Below are positions 63,375 through 64,000 of a stretch of DNA of 64,000 bases, in pieces. A program made the position numbers and the translations under genes. The number at the start of each line of letters is the position of its first letter. Position 1 is the stretch's first letter. The notes beneath the pieces were generated by a model. It saw only the letters and a list, made by a program, of their open reading frames with translations, had not been told where the DNA came from and did no database searches. Source of the stretch: Strongylocentrotus purpuratus (Eukaryota > Echinodermata > Echinoidea > Camarodonta > Strongylocentrotidae); contig NW_022145599.1 of NCBI RefSeq assembly GCF_000002235.5, positions 7,987,897-8,051,896 on the forward strand, in the 5' to 3' direction.

Positions 63375-64000
63375 GTCTTTATTCAAAACTTAACATATGC
63401 ACGATATATGTTTTTATTTTGATTAAGATGTTTAGTATTAGGAGATTACAATTACAATGGATTGTCCATGCTCTTTTTGTATTCTATTGATGACTCCACC
63501 CTCTCCCTTTTTTCTTGTCTATCACAGCTTCTCTTCCTCCATTTCTCTTCTTTCTCCCATCTTTGACTTTCTTCTTCTTCTTCCATTGGAGTACATCTCT
63601 CTCACAGAATACTATTGTCATACTTTCTTTCTACCTCCCTATACTATATTCTACATCATTGAATCTAGGTCATGTTAGAAGGAGTTTGTTTGTTGAAGAC
63701 AATGTTCATGACTAGCTCATCATAGTCTCTTGTCAAAAACTTCATCTTCTTTTCAATCAACAATATTCATTGTCTAGCCGTTTCATGTAGTTTTTTTTTT
63801 TTTCTGGATTCATTGACTCCTGCAACATTTTGAACAATTCATTTTATTAAAACCAGCTTCTCTATGTTACAAAAAAAATCATATTCATAGATGAATCTCT
63901 GACACTCTTGATTATCTATTATGCTGTTGCTTTCATCTCCTTTGATCAGTGCTTAGATAAGGAATTTGTTCATATGAAAATAACCAAGCATTCAAAGAAG
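63375..64000 (+). other. start of intron 2 of the right-hand gene
   Basis: C/T-rich and AT-rich sequence, with no further exon seen before the window ends. Confidence 0.5.

Noticed and set aside
1-64000. CRISPR array, operons or bacterial genes
   Set aside because: Spliced genes, SINEs and LINEs show eukaryotic nuclear DNA; the tandem repeats lack the regular spacer pattern.

Overview
The window looks like nuclear DNA of an echinoderm, most likely a sea urchin. The grounds are AT-rich sequence with short exons in long introns, abundant ACATGTAC-type words, a non-LTR retrotransposon carrying a 2A-like peptide, a DIRS element, a Penelope-like element and many small inverted-repeat elements. 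The species cannot be named from sequence alone.

Region 1 (about 4.3-38.5 kb, minus strand) is one host gene, the kinesin-8 family ciliary motor KIF19. I traced 20 coding exons. Every junction is GT-AG and every reading phase joins, giving a predicted protein of about 1085 residues: motor domain (about 14-350), neck and coiled coil (about 350-660), and a basic, proline-rich tail (about 660-1085) with an SxIP motif. The introns hold a decayed Penelope-like element (12.7-16.4 kb) with a small DNA element nested inside it, a SINE, several inverted-repeat elements, LINE tails, a 750-base polypurine tract, simple repeats, and two local duplications of coding sequence (a copy of the end of exon 10 and a tandem array of the start of exon 12).

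Region 2 (about 39.7-60.2 kb) is repeat country. A family of long non-coding units, recognisable by a fixed order of shared blocks, occurs at 39.75-48.3 kb and again at 56.8-60.2 kb. A 3.8 kb CR1/L2-like LINE with a 2A-like motif sits inside one unit. Between the two clusters are a possible two-exon fragment of an unrecognised gene, a tandem-duplicated cysteine-rich segment, and a whole-looking 5.0 kb DIRS-type tyrosine-recombinase retrotransposon inserted in one copy of that duplication. The other copy preserves the empty target site. A SINE with a 7SL-like head lies at 56.3 kb and a near-perfect 77-bp-arm palindrome at 60.2 kb.

Region 3 (about 61.9 kb to the end, plus strand) holds the first two coding exons of a second host gene that runs off the window. 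Its N-terminus is not recognised. Nothing suggests a functional link between the two host genes.
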